The notes under the pieces: generated by a model
Told to the model about the DNA's origin: nothing
What the model saw: only the letters and a program-made list of their open reading frames with translations
The model's database searches: none
Program-made: the position numbers and the translations under genes
Shown here: in pieces, positions 42,448 to 50,622 of the stretch
How the letters are laid out: every line of letters starts with the position of its first letter
Numbering within the stretch: position 1 is the first letter of the stretch
NCBI RefSeq assembly: GCF_005405125.1
Contig: NZ_BJDL01000009.1
Coordinates: forward strand, 62,001-126,000
Source of the DNA: Lactiplantibacillus songbeiensis
GTDB lineage: Bacteria > Bacillota > Bacilli > Lactobacillales > Lactobacillaceae
Reading direction: 5' to 3'
Length of the DNA stretch: 64,000 bases

Positions 42448-42559
42448 CCAGATAGTTTTGCTAGTGACGCTGTCGCTAGCCCCGTTCGCCGGGAACAAAA
42501 AAACCGGATAATTTTGTCAGTAGTTCTGCTACTGGCCCCGTCCGCTGGGGACAAAAACC
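42448..42559. repeat. Two tandem 56-bp units, each folding into the same three-stem shape
   Basis: Unit 1 is 42448-42503 and unit 2 is 42504-42559. Each has an outer TTTTG/CAAAA stem, a first hairpin (GCTAGTGAC/GTCGCTAGC in unit 1; CAGTAG/CTACTG in unit 2) and a second hairpin (CCCCG..CGGG in unit 1; CCCC..GGGG in unit 2). The arms differ but pairing is kept. It lies between the glycosyltransferase operon terminator and the MFS-like gene. I do not recognise this as a known riboswitch. Confidence 0.7.
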
Positions 42560-42570
42560 TGTTTTTTAAA

Positions 42571-42614
42571 ATAAGGTCAGTGACATCAATTAGATTTGAT
42601 GTCACTGACCTTAT
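42571..42614. terminator. Strong bidirectional terminator
   Basis: AAGGTCAGTGACATCAA and TTGATGTCACTGACCTT pair perfectly with a 5-base loop, ending the reverse-strand glycosyltransferase operon. Confidence 0.85.
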
Positions 42615-42650
42615 GCCATATATAAAACCAATTAAAATTTAAAAGAGTCC

Positions 42651-43981
42651 TCACTTTTTCTGTAACGACTTTCGTTCCGGACTGACCCAGGTGCCTGAGC
42701 CAAATCCCAGAATAGTCTTTAAAGCAGGAATAAACGTCATCACCACCGTTACCGGATTGACCATCCAATAAAATAGCATGTACAGTGGGGCAAAGTACCA
42801 ATACTTCAGCTTAGCACCGCGATGATCCAGTAACAAGGCAGCCAGTAGTTGCATAAACCCAGCCATCAATTCAAAGGTCACGAAGATAAATGACATCATA
42901 AAGCCATGGAAAATTCGCTCATAATTTCCCGTAAACAAGAAATAAAGCATCAACGCGATGAACATAATTGTCGTAATCACGAAGAAGAAGGACCAGATAA
43001 TCGACAATGTGGAATCGACGAACATCGAAATCTGATAACGCCGCTGAATCGGGTGGAAGATGAACTTTTTAATATTCGTTAACCAGACTTCAGTTCCACC
43101 TTGGGCCCAGCGTTTACGTTGCTTGTAAAGATCATGAATGGTTTCTGGAACGTTCATATGGAAAACAATGTTCGGGGCAAAGCGGGGCACGGCGCCCACC
43201 ATTTGGTGATCCCAAGCAATACTAATATCCTCGGTCGCCCGGTTTTGCCGAAAACCACCCACATCAATCAAAAAGCTCTTCTTATATAACGTGTTAGCAC
43301 CACTATAAGCATACATGGAGTCATTAATCGATGTTTGGCTACGTTTGATCACCCCAACAATACTTGAAAATTCGACCGTTTGCGATTTACCTAATAATTT
43401 TGTCCGGTTTTGCACATCCATATTAGCTGTCACCGCAGAAGTATTCATATCCCGATCATGCACAAAGAAATTCATATACTTCATCAATGCATCTTTTTCA
43501 GGAATTGTATCCGCATCGTTACTTAAGATATACTCACCTTTGGCGAAATACATCCCAATATTAAAGGCGTGTGCTTTCCCTTTATTCTTTAAAATTTTAA
43601 CCGTCCGCAATCGCGGATATTTAGTCTGTAATTCCGCAATAATTTCAGCGGTGCGGTGCGGTCGGTCGACCCATCATTCATTACCAGGACCTCAAAGTTC
43701 TCGTAATTGAGCTCTTCGAAGAGGTAAGTAATCGTTTCTTCGATCATGACTTCTTCATTGTGCGCTGGAATCATAATGGTAATCAACGGTTGCTTGGCTG
43801 GTGGGATCGGCTGCCAATCCGTATCCCGCTTATTGGTCTTTAAAAAGCGATAGGACAACGCGCCCGCGAACCAAAAAAAAGAGCCAACCACTGGATATAA
43901 ACAAAGAATCAGTAAAAAGATATTCAATAACGTCTGACCCAGCGTTGCCTCTAAAATATGATCAATAAATATATTTACCAT
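42651..43981 (-). pseudogene. PgaC/BcsA-like polysaccharide synthase broken by a 5-bp duplication
   Basis: Two frames, 43589-43981 (130 aa) and 42651-43610 (319 aa), join into one GT2 synthase if one of two GGTGC units at 43650-43659 is removed. The repaired reading is NDGSTDRTAEIIAELQTKYP. Before the break: an N-terminal membrane segment and TIMIPAHNEEVMIEE. After it: the NDADT metal site, ATEDISIAWD, QRKRWAQGG, and four C-terminal membrane segments. These are the D, DxD, TED and QxxRW motifs of PNAG or cellulose-type synthases. The operon has a PgaD-like partner and an EAL-like protein upstream. As read it should be inactive; it may be phase-variable, a recent mutation or an assembly error. 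Confidence 0.88.
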
Positions 43982-43994
43982 TGATAACTCCCAT

Positions 43995-44528
43995 TCAGTC
44001 TAAATCATTAATGTCCTGTTCATCATATAACTTTTGAATTTCATCGGTGTCTAGATTTTGTTCAGGCTTAACTTCATAATAACGAGTGTTTTCCCGCGAT
44101 TCCGCATCGCCAAACCGGTCATCCATAAATTTTGCCAGCGCTTTTTGCCGACGTTTTTGATTGATGGGATTATAGGTTGGCCATTGTTCAACCACGCGAT
44201 CACGTTTGCGATTTTGAATGATCGTCATCGTGACTGCGAATAATGACGTTAAGACGAATGAGAAAAGGAGTAAAATCCCGATAAACTTGAATTCAAAAAC
44301 ACCTTCTTGATACGACCAGATTCGTAAGACCCGTGGATCATAAGTCGACCAGATGGACAAGGCAGTCACCGTTATCGGAACGACCACTGCGACCCAACCG
44401 AGTAAGCCGACTAACGTTTGCCAAATCTTTAATAACCAGTGACCATGGTCAAAGTAGGCATCGGTATAAAGCTGTTGTCGTTCACGCTCGGTTTCTTGCT
44501 CAGTTTCAGTTGCTTTAGCTTTTGCCAT
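43995..44528 (-). CDS. PgaD-like two-pass membrane protein
   Basis: 177 aa. The ATG overlaps the EAL gene stop as TAATG, so it is translationally coupled. A charged N-terminal segment (~1-30) is followed by two membrane segments (LLGWVAVVVPITVTALSIW; FKFIGILLLFSFVLTSLFAVTM) and a charged C-terminal tail with RRQKALAKFMDDRFGDAESREN. In gram-negatives the similar-sized PgaD binds c-di-GMP with PgaC; by position and topology this is the likely partner of the broken synthase. The similarity is in layout, not a proven motif. Confidence 0.7.
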   Translation of the reverse strand: MAKAKATETEQETERERQQLYTDAYFDHGHWLLKIWQTLVGLLGWVAVVVPITVTALSIWSTYDPRVLRIWSYQEGVFEFKFIGILLLFSFVLTSLFAVTMTIIQNRKRDRVVEQWPTYNPINQKRRQKALAKFMDDRFGDAESRENTRYYEVKPEQNLDTDEIQKLYDEQDINDLD

Positions 44529-45346
44529 TAAACGTCACCTTTCGTTTCATCTATATCTGGATTAATGGGCCGGCCAAATAGATAGCCTTGTCGAATATCA
44601 ATCTTCAACTGTTCAGCCAACTTTTCATCCGCCTCATCTTCAATCCCCATTAGGATCAAATCAATATGGTTTTCTTTTGAGAGTTTGTTCCAAAACTGCA
44701 AGTTCAAATCTAGCCAGACAGACGGGTCGTCCTTACGAAAACTCCGCATCGAACACTTGAGTGAATCAATATCACTTAACATCCATTCAATACTTTTCAG
44801 ACTGTCCAAACTAGATCCCACGTTATCAATCCCAAAGGTCATCCCATATTGCCGGGCTTCACGAATCCGGCGCCGAAATAACGGTTTATTGATTCGTTTT
44901 GGTTGAAACTGCGGTGTGTATTCAATCGCCAAACGCATCGGTTCAATCCGTGACAACGCCCAACGGACAAAGTAACGAAACTCTGGACTGATAATTTGAT
45001 CATATTCCAAGTTAATGGATAACGTAATCGGTTCCTCGGGTAATGACTTGAAGGTATCGTCAAGTAAAAAAATGACCCGCTGTAGGGGAAGGGAATCGAG
45101 TTGTTTCGGTAACGACCATGACCCATCCGGATTATGTTGTCGCAATAGACATTCATAACCAGTCACTCGGTTCCGGTAATCAACTTGCTTTTGAATAAAG
45201 TACCGGAGCTCAATGGCATCATTTTCTAAGTAATTATTTGAACTCTTACGAGAATACCAATAGTAGAAGACGACGGTCCCAATGAAAATAATCGCAATCA
45301 CTAATGTTGCCCATAAAAGCACCGTTTCTAATTGTGCTAATGACAT
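44528..45346 (-). CDS. Membrane-anchored degenerate EAL-domain protein, probable c-di-GMP effector
   Basis: 272 aa from ATG 45346, ~10 bases after AAGGA; the TTG at 45355 is too close. One N-terminal membrane segment (VLLWATLVIAIIFIGTVVFYYW) leads to an EAL domain. The key motifs are changed: ECLLRQ for EAL-L-R, SINLEY for the Asn site, EYTPQ for the LEITE-type motif, IDNVGSS for DDFGTGYS, and LKCSM for LKID. So phosphodiesterase activity is unlikely and a c-di-GMP-sensing or purely structural role is favoured. It is the first gene of the exopolysaccharide operon. No GGDEF protein is in the window. Confidence 0.8.
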   Translation of the reverse strand: MSLAQLETVLLWATLVIAIIFIGTVVFYYWYSRKSSNNYLENDAIELRYFIQKQVDYRNRVTGYECLLRQHNPDGSWSLPKQLDSLPLQRVIFLLDDTFKSLPEEPITLSINLEYDQIISPEFRYFVRWALSRIEPMRLAIEYTPQFQPKRINKPLFRRRIREARQYGMTFGIDNVGSSLDSLKSIEWMLSDIDSLKCSMRSFRKDDPSVWLDLNLQFWNKLSKENHIDLILMGIEDEADEKLAEQLKIDIRQGYLFGRPINPDIDETKGDV

Positions 45347-45508
45347 CTTAATCAAATCCTTATTAGTTGCCGACTATCTGGCTAAACTGTGTTCCTTCAC
45401 TTAACGATTTACAGCTGGCTAGACTAATTTTATTTAAAGTATAGTCGTTAAAGCCGGGCATTTCAATGGACGAATGACTTAGCTGACTACTAATAATAGC
45501 CGCTTTGA

Positions 45509-45548
45509 ATCATGTATAGTATATGAATATACAATTACTATACATGAT
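45509..45548. promoter_or_regulatory. Perfect 13-base inverted repeat, likely operator
   Basis: ATCATGTATAGTA (45509-45521) and TACTATACATGAT (45536-45548) are perfect inverted arms with a 14-base AT-rich spacer. It lies ahead of the EAL/exopolysaccharide operon. The right half shares a 15-base string (45531-45545) with the orphan relB promoter at 51705-51719. Confidence 0.65.
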
Positions 45549-45622
45549 TATAACTAGCCATTAGTCTATTGATCTATTTAGCTTAACTTAATTTAAGTTA
45601 ACTCAATTATAAAATCTTTTTC

Positions 45623-45651
45623 TTTCAAAAGAACGTATGTTCGTGTATAAT
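45623..45651 (+). promoter_or_regulatory. SOS-type promoter with LexA box
   Basis: TTTCAA (45623-45628) and TATAAT (45646-45651) are 17 bases apart. Between them AGAACGTATGTTCG (45630-45643) fits the Gram-positive LexA consensus CGAAC-RNRY-GTTCG at 13 of 14 positions. LexA there should block transcription of the UmuC-like operon until DNA damage. Confidence 0.88.
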
Positions 45652-45682
45652 GAAGCTATCGAATGAACAGGGGGACGGTCCG

Positions 45683-46993
45683 ATGCAAACTTTAGATTAT
45701 CGAAAAGAACCGCATGGCGTGTACTTTTTAATTGACAATAAGTCCTTTTACGCGAGCTGTGAATGCGTGGAACGCGGGTATAATCCGCTTAAAGTGCCGT
45801 TAGTCGTGATGTCAGAGACTGACAATACGAATGGCGGTCTAGTACTGGCCACTTCCCCTGAAGCTAAGCAGCTTTACCATTTGCAAGCCAACGTCTCACG
45901 CCAGCGGGATTTACCGAATGATCCGCAATTAGTCGTCGTGCCACCACGCATGAATTTGTATATCAAACGCAACTTACAAATCAACGCCATCTTTAATCGT
46001 TTTGTTGCCGACTGTGATTTATTACCGTATTCGATCGACGAGTCGATTCTTGATTTAACCCATTCTTGGCAGCTCTTTGGCGATAGTCCCCGAGCTGTCG
46101 CCAAACGAATTCAACACACGATCCGCCACGAATTGGGTCTATACACCACTGTTGGCATCGGCGATAATCCGGTGCAAGCTAAGTTAGCGCTAGATTTGTA
46201 CGCGAAACACACACCGGACTTAATCGGTGAAATTCACTATCATACCGTGCCACAAACAATCTGGTCAGTTCAGGACTTAACCAGCGTTTGGAGCATTGGC
46301 CACCGTACGGCTAAACGACTCAATCGACTGGGAATCCACAATATGAATGATTTGGCTCACGCCAATCCGTACTTACTTAAGCAGCAGCTAGGTCTCATGG
46401 GCATGCAGCTTTTCGCCGTAGCTTGGGGCATTGACCGGTCACAAGTCAGTGAACAGACTGGTCCTAAAGAGGCCAGTCTTGGCAATTCGCAAGTCTTGCC
46501 GCATGATTATACCCAACCAAAGGAAATTGAAACGGTCATTAAAGAAATCGGTGAACAAGTTGCCTCGCGATTACGACACCATCATCAATTAACGAGCGCC
46601 GTTTCCTTGTCAGTCGGTTTTGCTTACGCTGCCAGTACCACGGATGGCCGGGCAGGCTGGACGCAAGCGGTGCGGATTGACCCGACTGATAGTGACCCTG
46701 TCTTGACGCAAACCTTATTGCAACTCTTTCGTCAATATTGGGACGGTCAAGCGATTCGCAATCTGGCTGTCTATACCTCAAAGCTCAGCCCCAAACAGGG
46801 CCAGCAGTTGAATCTATTTACCGGAGTCGAACAACAAGTTAAAGCTGATCGGATCGCCTTAGTCGTTGATCGGGTGCGCGCGCGCTTCGGCTTCACCAAG
46901 TTAGTCTACACTAGTAGTCTGTTACCCGGAGGCACCGCCATTCGCCGGGCATCCCTCGTTGGCGGCCATAATGGAGGTAATGCTTATGAATAA
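45683..46993 (+). CDS. Y-family DNA polymerase, UmuC/UvrX-like
   Basis: 436 aa from ATG 45683, after GGGGGAC. The ATG at 45650 lies inside the -10 box and cannot be used. The palm has FLIDNKSFYASCECVERG and, later, YSIDESILDL with the catalytic Asp-Glu pair. The thumb contains helix-hairpin-helix-like WSIGHRTAKRLNRLG, and the little-finger region ends the protein. It is a translesion polymerase of the UvrX/UmuC type, SOS-controlled by the LexA box. The two small downstream genes overlap it and each other, forming an SOS operon. Confidence 0.95.
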   Translation: MQTLDYRKEPHGVYFLIDNKSFYASCECVERGYNPLKVPLVVMSETDNTNGGLVLATSPEAKQLYHLQANVSRQRDLPNDPQLVVVPPRMNLYIKRNLQINAIFNRFVADCDLLPYSIDESILDLTHSWQLFGDSPRAVAKRIQHTIRHELGLYTTVGIGDNPVQAKLALDLYAKHTPDLIGEIHYHTVPQTIWSVQDLTSVWSIGHRTAKRLNRLGIHNMNDLAHANPYLLKQQLGLMGMQLFAVAWGIDRSQVSEQTGPKEASLGNSQVLPHDYTQPKEIETVIKEIGEQVASRLRHHHQLTSAVSLSVGFAYAASTTDGRAGWTQAVRIDPTDSDPVLTQTLLQLFRQYWDGQAIRNLAVYTSKLSPKQGQQLNLFTGVEQQVKADRIALVVDRVRARFGFTKLVYTSSLLPGGTAIRRASLVGGHNGGNAYE

Positions 46994-47306
46994 AGATGTC
47001 CGCATTATTAATGACCGCTTAGCTGCGCAATTTAAACCAGTCAGTCAAAGCCGCTACTGGCTACAAATCGTTGATAATCATTACGGCGGCTACTATAACA
47101 TCTTCTTCAACCACCAACGTAAATGGCAACGGTTGCGGTCGATTCCGTTACATACAATCAAGACGTATGACCTGGCTTACCTGGAAACGGTCGTTCACGA
47201 CTTACAACAACTAACGCAACTGACCATTGTCTACGACGGCTTTACCGATCAATACTGGCCACAAAGTCAGCGTCTGATTCAAAGAAAGAAGCATGGCTAT
47301 GAGTGA
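46986..47306 (+). CDS. Small protein of the SOS polymerase operon
   Basis: 106 aa from ATG 46986, eight bases after GGAGG and overlapping the polymerase end by eight bases. Soluble, aromatic-rich: QSRYWLQIVDNHYGGYYNIFFNHQRKWQRL, YDLAYLETVVHDLQQL, TIVYDGFTDQYW. Similar small proteins commonly follow UmuC-type genes in lactobacilli and plasmids. The function is unknown; a polymerase accessory role is inferred from position. Confidence 0.75.
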   Translation: MNKDVRIINDRLAAQFKPVSQSRYWLQIVDNHYGGYYNIFFNHQRKWQRLRSIPLHTIKTYDLAYLETVVHDLQQLTQLTIVYDGFTDQYWPQSQRLIQRKKHGYE

Positions 47307-47688
47307 CTCAAAACCCGCGTTTGATATTCGCGTTGTTCAAGACTTCTTCGACCATGTCTACCAAGACCGCGGTATGGTGAAGTGGCAGGGGTTCTACTTG
47401 AGTGATCATACGAATGCCTTAAAAAAACAGCGGGCCAAGCAAGCCCAACATTATCCTGAAAAACCCGTTCAGTCGTTGACAGTCAAAACTGACTACCTGC
47501 AACAGGCCTATCTTAAGAATCAACCCGTGAGCATCCAACTGAATGAACGCGACCGTGACGGCCACTTATTACCTGATGTGGTGGGACAAGTAACGGGCTA
47601 TTATGAAACGACGATTGTGCTGGCTGGTTGGCAATTAGTAGCCCTAGACAATATTCGTCACGTTGCCCTCGTTTCGACAACTAATTGA
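47299..47688 (+). CDS. YolD-like protein
   Basis: 129 aa; starts at ATG 47299 or 47293, overlapping the previous gene by eight bases. The motif DRGMVKWQGFYLSDHTNAL matches the RGMIKWxxFxLPEH block of YolD-like proteins, which accompany UmuC/UvrX polymerases in Firmicutes. A small beta-rich C-terminus follows (VGQVTGYYETTIVLAGWQLVALDNIRHV), as in that family. Likely a regulator or partner of the polymerase. A strong terminator follows. Confidence 0.85.
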   Translation: MSDSKPAFDIRVVQDFFDHVYQDRGMVKWQGFYLSDHTNALKKQRAKQAQHYPEKPVQSLTVKTDYLQQAYLKNQPVSIQLNERDRDGHLLPDVVGQVTGYYETTIVLAGWQLVALDNIRHVALVSTTN

Positions 47689-47728
47689 CTTAAAACACCC
47701 GCTAATTAGGCTTAGCGGGTGTTTTAAG
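47689..47728. terminator. Bidirectional intrinsic terminator
   Basis: AAAACACCCGCTA and TAGCGGGTGTTTT pair with a short loop between convergent genes. Confidence 0.9.
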
Positions 47729-48673
47729 TCAATTTTGCCACTTGTTTAGCTGTTGCTGAATTTGGTTCTTTAACGTTGCTGGAACTTTTATCGGGGTAAC
47801 TGCTGGTCCCAGATACAATAACCAGCTGGCCGCCAATGCTAAATCCGACTGACTGGTCACATCCACGTAGTCTGTATAGCGTGCGGTTTGTTCAAACGGG
47901 TCTAAATACTGTAACAAGCGATCTGGACGATGCAGCCGTTTGAATTGTTGAATTGCGGCAGCACCCAACTGGACGATTAAATTTGGCTTAGGTTGCGCCT
48001 GTTTAATTTGGTCAGTGATATCCGCCGGTAACTCGGTAGCATCGATGGCCACTTGTTGGATTTGGCCTAATGGTAGCGTGCGCGTCTGTTGCGCGGCTAA
48101 CTCAAAAATGACAACTTGCCAGGCTGGTCCCTGATGATACAAATACTGAACATAACTGTCGTAGGTTTGCGCCGACGCCATGGTTATCCGTAAGTGACGG
48201 CTAACTAAGCTGGCATTGATCATTGTTTTCAGCATGGCAGGGGCTAAGTCGGTCAGCTCTAATAAATCGACGTTGGCCGGATTGGTATTCTCAAAACGCA
48301 ATAATTGCTTCAACTCAACCAAAGCCTCTTGCTGAGACTGTGAGGCGATGGCTAATAGCTTTTCCGATAAGGTCTGGCGATTCTTCAAAAAGGGCAACTG
48401 GGTATTAGTTGTCGCCATAAAGCTGACGAATAACGCCTTTAATTCGTCGGTATTGAATTGAACCGCCGGCAAGAGTTGATTTCGCATGACAGTAAAGCCA
48501 CCATCGGGACCCACGCTCGATAGTAGCGGCATGCCCAGTTCTTGAATCGTTGCCAGATCACGGGCCGCGGTACTCCGTGAAATTTGAAATTCAGCCATGA
48601 GGTCACTGATGGTAAACTGTTGCCGATTGTTGATATAACGCATTTCGGTATTGATACGAGTCGTTTTATTCAT
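47729..48673 (-). CDS. DeoR/YafY-type regulator with WYL-like domain
   Basis: 314 aa; AGGAAG before the ATG. The N-terminal helix-turn-helix is MRYINNRQQFTISDLMAEFQISRSTAARDLATIQELGMPLLS. The C-terminal part has the layout of the WYL module, with YLYHQGPAWQVVIFELAAQQTRTLPLGQI, though the Trp-Tyr-Leu triad is not exact. It is divergent from the GyrI-like gene, its probable target. WYL domains sense small ligands or nucleic acid. Confidence 0.85.
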   Translation of the reverse strand: MNKTTRINTEMRYINNRQQFTISDLMAEFQISRSTAARDLATIQELGMPLLSSVGPDGGFTVMRNQLLPAVQFNTDELKALFVSFMATTNTQLPFLKNRQTLSEKLLAIASQSQQEALVELKQLLRFENTNPANVDLLELTDLAPAMLKTMINASLVSRHLRITMASAQTYDSYVQYLYHQGPAWQVVIFELAAQQTRTLPLGQIQQVAIDATELPADITDQIKQAQPKPNLIVQLGAAAIQQFKRLHRPDRLLQYLDPFEQTARYTDYVDVTSQSDLALAASWLLYLGPAVTPIKVPATLKNQIQQQLNKWQN

Positions 48674-48751
48674 TTTTCTTCCTAATAGGTTCAGTTTTTG
48701 ACACGATTACTAGGTATCATAGCATTATTCAATTCAAGGGGGCAACAAATA

Positions 48752-49231
48752 ATGTCAAACTACGAAATTTCAGCTAAACCAGCTTTTACCGTCCTAGGTC
48801 TTGGGACTATTTTAACCGGGGACTACCGTCAGATTCCGGCTCAAAAACAAACCTTTTGGCAACAAGTCACCACTGATGGCCGATATCAAGCTTTACAGCA
48901 ACAGGCCCAAAACGCCTTACAATTCGCCGTTAACGAAGCTGTCGATGGCGTAATGCATTTCTATGCGGGCGTCCAGACCGCCGCCAATATCACTACCGAC
49001 AGCGCAGACGAACGGGCCATTCGATTCCCAGCGAGCGACTACTTAGTGGTCACTGGTAGCGCCGACACCGCTTTAGACTTGTTCAATCAATTAGAAGGCG
49101 CTGCCTTTGGTCAAATCTTACCAGCCCTGACTGATCAAGCTTACGTTGGCGGCCCCAATACATCGGTCATCACGGCCACCACGGCGACGGAAGTCAAAGG
49201 GGAGTTCTGGGTGCCACTTAGCACTAAATAG
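48752..49231 (+). CDS. GyrI-like/AraC-effector-type small-molecule-binding protein
   Basis: 159 aa from ATG 48752, after GGGGG. The fold is the GyrI-like (SOUL/Rob-C) type: YEISAKPAFTVLGLGTILTGDY, then HFYAGVQTAAN, RFPASDYLVVTGSAD, and EGAAFGQILPAL with FWVPL at the end. There is no DNA-binding part. Such proteins bind small compounds or, in some cases, gyrase. It is divergent from the WYL-type regulator, which probably controls it. Confidence 0.82.
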   Translation: MSNYEISAKPAFTVLGLGTILTGDYRQIPAQKQTFWQQVTTDGRYQALQQQAQNALQFAVNEAVDGVMHFYAGVQTAANITTDSADERAIRFPASDYLVVTGSADTALDLFNQLEGAAFGQILPALTDQAYVGGPNTSVITATTATEVKGEFWVPLSTK

Positions 49232-49240
49232 GCTATCAAA

Positions 49241-49302
49241 AAGACTAATCACCACATCGTCTGAACGTATTCAGGTAGGTGTGCGGTGATTAGCCTTTTT
49301 TT
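49241..49302. terminator. Intrinsic terminator
   Basis: AAAAAG..CTAATCACC and GGTGATTAG..CTTTTTTT pair around a long loop with an inner weak stem. Confidence 0.8.
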
Positions 49303-49479
49303 ACCAGCCCCAAACAAATCTACCACGATTAATTAACACAAATTCCTTTCAATCTAAACTTTAAATTTGCCGCTAAAGCTAATTATTCAAGTCATTTGCC
49401 ACTAAGTTGAACGCTAGGAGATGCTATAATACAAGCTGATTAAGTTCAGTAATCAGTTGATTAGTTGTTAACAATTGAA

Positions 49480-49515
49480 TTGTATAAAAACAGCAAGTGT
49501 TATATAATTACACTT
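49480..49515 (+). promoter_or_regulatory. MarR promoter with overlapping operator-like palindrome
   Basis: TTGTAT (49480-49485), a 17-base spacer and TATAAT (49503-49508). AAGTGTTA..TACACTT (49495-49515) forms an imperfect inverted repeat across the -10, a usual place for a self-regulating MarR operator. Confidence 0.7.
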
Positions 49516-49546
49516 ACCCGTTTTAAAGGAGGGTCCCCTCAACGCT

Positions 49547-49963
49547 ATGCGTAAATTAGAAGATCATTTTTGTTTCTTAATGTATGTGACTTCGCGAGCA
49601 ATTCAACGGGCCTATCAACCGGAACTTGCCGCGCAAGCCATCACTTATCCGCAATACCTCGTCTTAGTACTCCTAAGCGAACAACCCGCACTAACTGTCA
49701 AAGCGATTGGTCACTGGCTCGACCTCAGTACCGGGACCGTCACGCCATTACTCAAACGGATGGATCAAGACGGTCTCGTTAGTCGTCATCGCAGTGAAGC
49801 CGATGAACGTCAAGTTAAAGTCGCTATCACCGCGGCCGGTCGCGCAAAGCGAGCCGCCATTAGTGATTTACCAGAGACCTTAGTCGACAAAGCCCAACTC
49901 AGCGATGACGAATGGGCAACGATGACTAAGCTCGTGCATAAATTAATGACTAATTTAAAATGA
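49547..49963 (+). CDS. MarR-family regulator
   Basis: 138 aa; GGAGGG ~12 bases before the ATG. The winged helix is ITYPQYLVLVLLSEQPAL, VKAIGHWLDLSTGTVTPLLKRMDQDG, with the wing SRHRSEADERQVKVAITAAG. It resembles OhrR-type MarR in the LDLSTGTVTPLLKRM segment. A Cys lies near the N-terminus (DHFCFLMY), as in one-Cys OhrR peroxide sensors, but no Ohr gene is near, so peroxide sensing is a suggestion. Possibly self-regulated through the palindrome over its -10. Confidence 0.9.
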   Translation: MRKLEDHFCFLMYVTSRAIQRAYQPELAAQAITYPQYLVLVLLSEQPALTVKAIGHWLDLSTGTVTPLLKRMDQDGLVSRHRSEADERQVKVAITAAGRAKRAAISDLPETLVDKAQLSDDEWATMTKLVHKLMTNLK

Positions 49964-49974
49964 TGCGCTTAATT

Positions 49975-50026
49975 AAAAAGACCGTCAGTGAGCCAAGCCG
50001 ATGCTTAATTCACTGACGGTCTTTTT
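49975..50026. terminator. Intrinsic terminator
   Basis: AAAAAGACCGTCAGTGA and TCACTGACGGTCTTTTT are perfect arms, after the MarR gene. Confidence 0.92.
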
Positions 50027-50142
50027 GTGTGCCATTGTGGCTGAATAACACTTAACCAGTATTATTTATCAATATTTTTATTGCAAATACAGCAAAATAA
50101 TTATAAACTGGATTTTATTCTAATCAAAGGGCGGTGACGATA

Positions 50143-50601
50143 ATGACGCAACCAGACGTTTTACGCCAAATTGGGACGATTGCCCGGGCCTTAGATGCCA
50201 TCAGCAACGTTGAATTTCAAGCTTTGGCACTAACCAAGGGCCAGTATCTCTACTTAGTTCGCATCTGCGAACAACCGGGTATCATTACGGAACACTTAGC
50301 CCAACAATTACGAGTCGATCGGACAACGGCCAATCGTGCGGTCCAAAAATTAGTGACCCAGGGCTTGATTGAAAAACGAGCCGCCAAGGTGAATCGCAAA
50401 AATAAAGAGCTTTTTCCTACCGCGACTGGATTAGCGCGCTATCCGCAAATCAAGCGGGAAAACACTTATTCTAACCAGGTCGCGTTGACCGACTTATCGG
50501 CGCAGGATGCCCAACAGCTGGCTGAATTATTAGCCAAGGTCAGCGATCGCGTAACCGCCGATTGGACCACCGTTAAGCAAGGCGGCCACCGCCCATATTA
50601 A
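50143..50601 (+). CDS. Second MarR-family regulator
   Basis: 152 aa from ATG 50143, after GGGCGGTG. The winged helix is ALTKGQYLYLVRICEQPG, ITEHLAQQLRVDRTTANRAVQKLVTQG, with the wing RKNKELFPTATG. The GNAT gene follows 21 bases later, so the regulator and enzyme are one operon, a common arrangement. The ligand is unknown. Confidence 0.9.
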   Translation: MTQPDVLRQIGTIARALDAISNVEFQALALTKGQYLYLVRICEQPGIITEHLAQQLRVDRTTANRAVQKLVTQGLIEKRAAKVNRKNKELFPTATGLARYPQIKRENTYSNQVALTDLSAQDAQQLAELLAKVSDRVTADWTTVKQGGHRPY

Positions 50602-50622
50602 AATTGAAAGCAGGTCTTTTGA

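Larger units (their letters stand above)
45347..45682. other. Divergent control region, EAL operon / UmuC operon
   Basis: About 336 bases holding the palindrome at 45509-45548 and the LexA-box promoter at 45623-45651 (both listed). The rest is AT-rich without genes. Confidence 0.6.
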
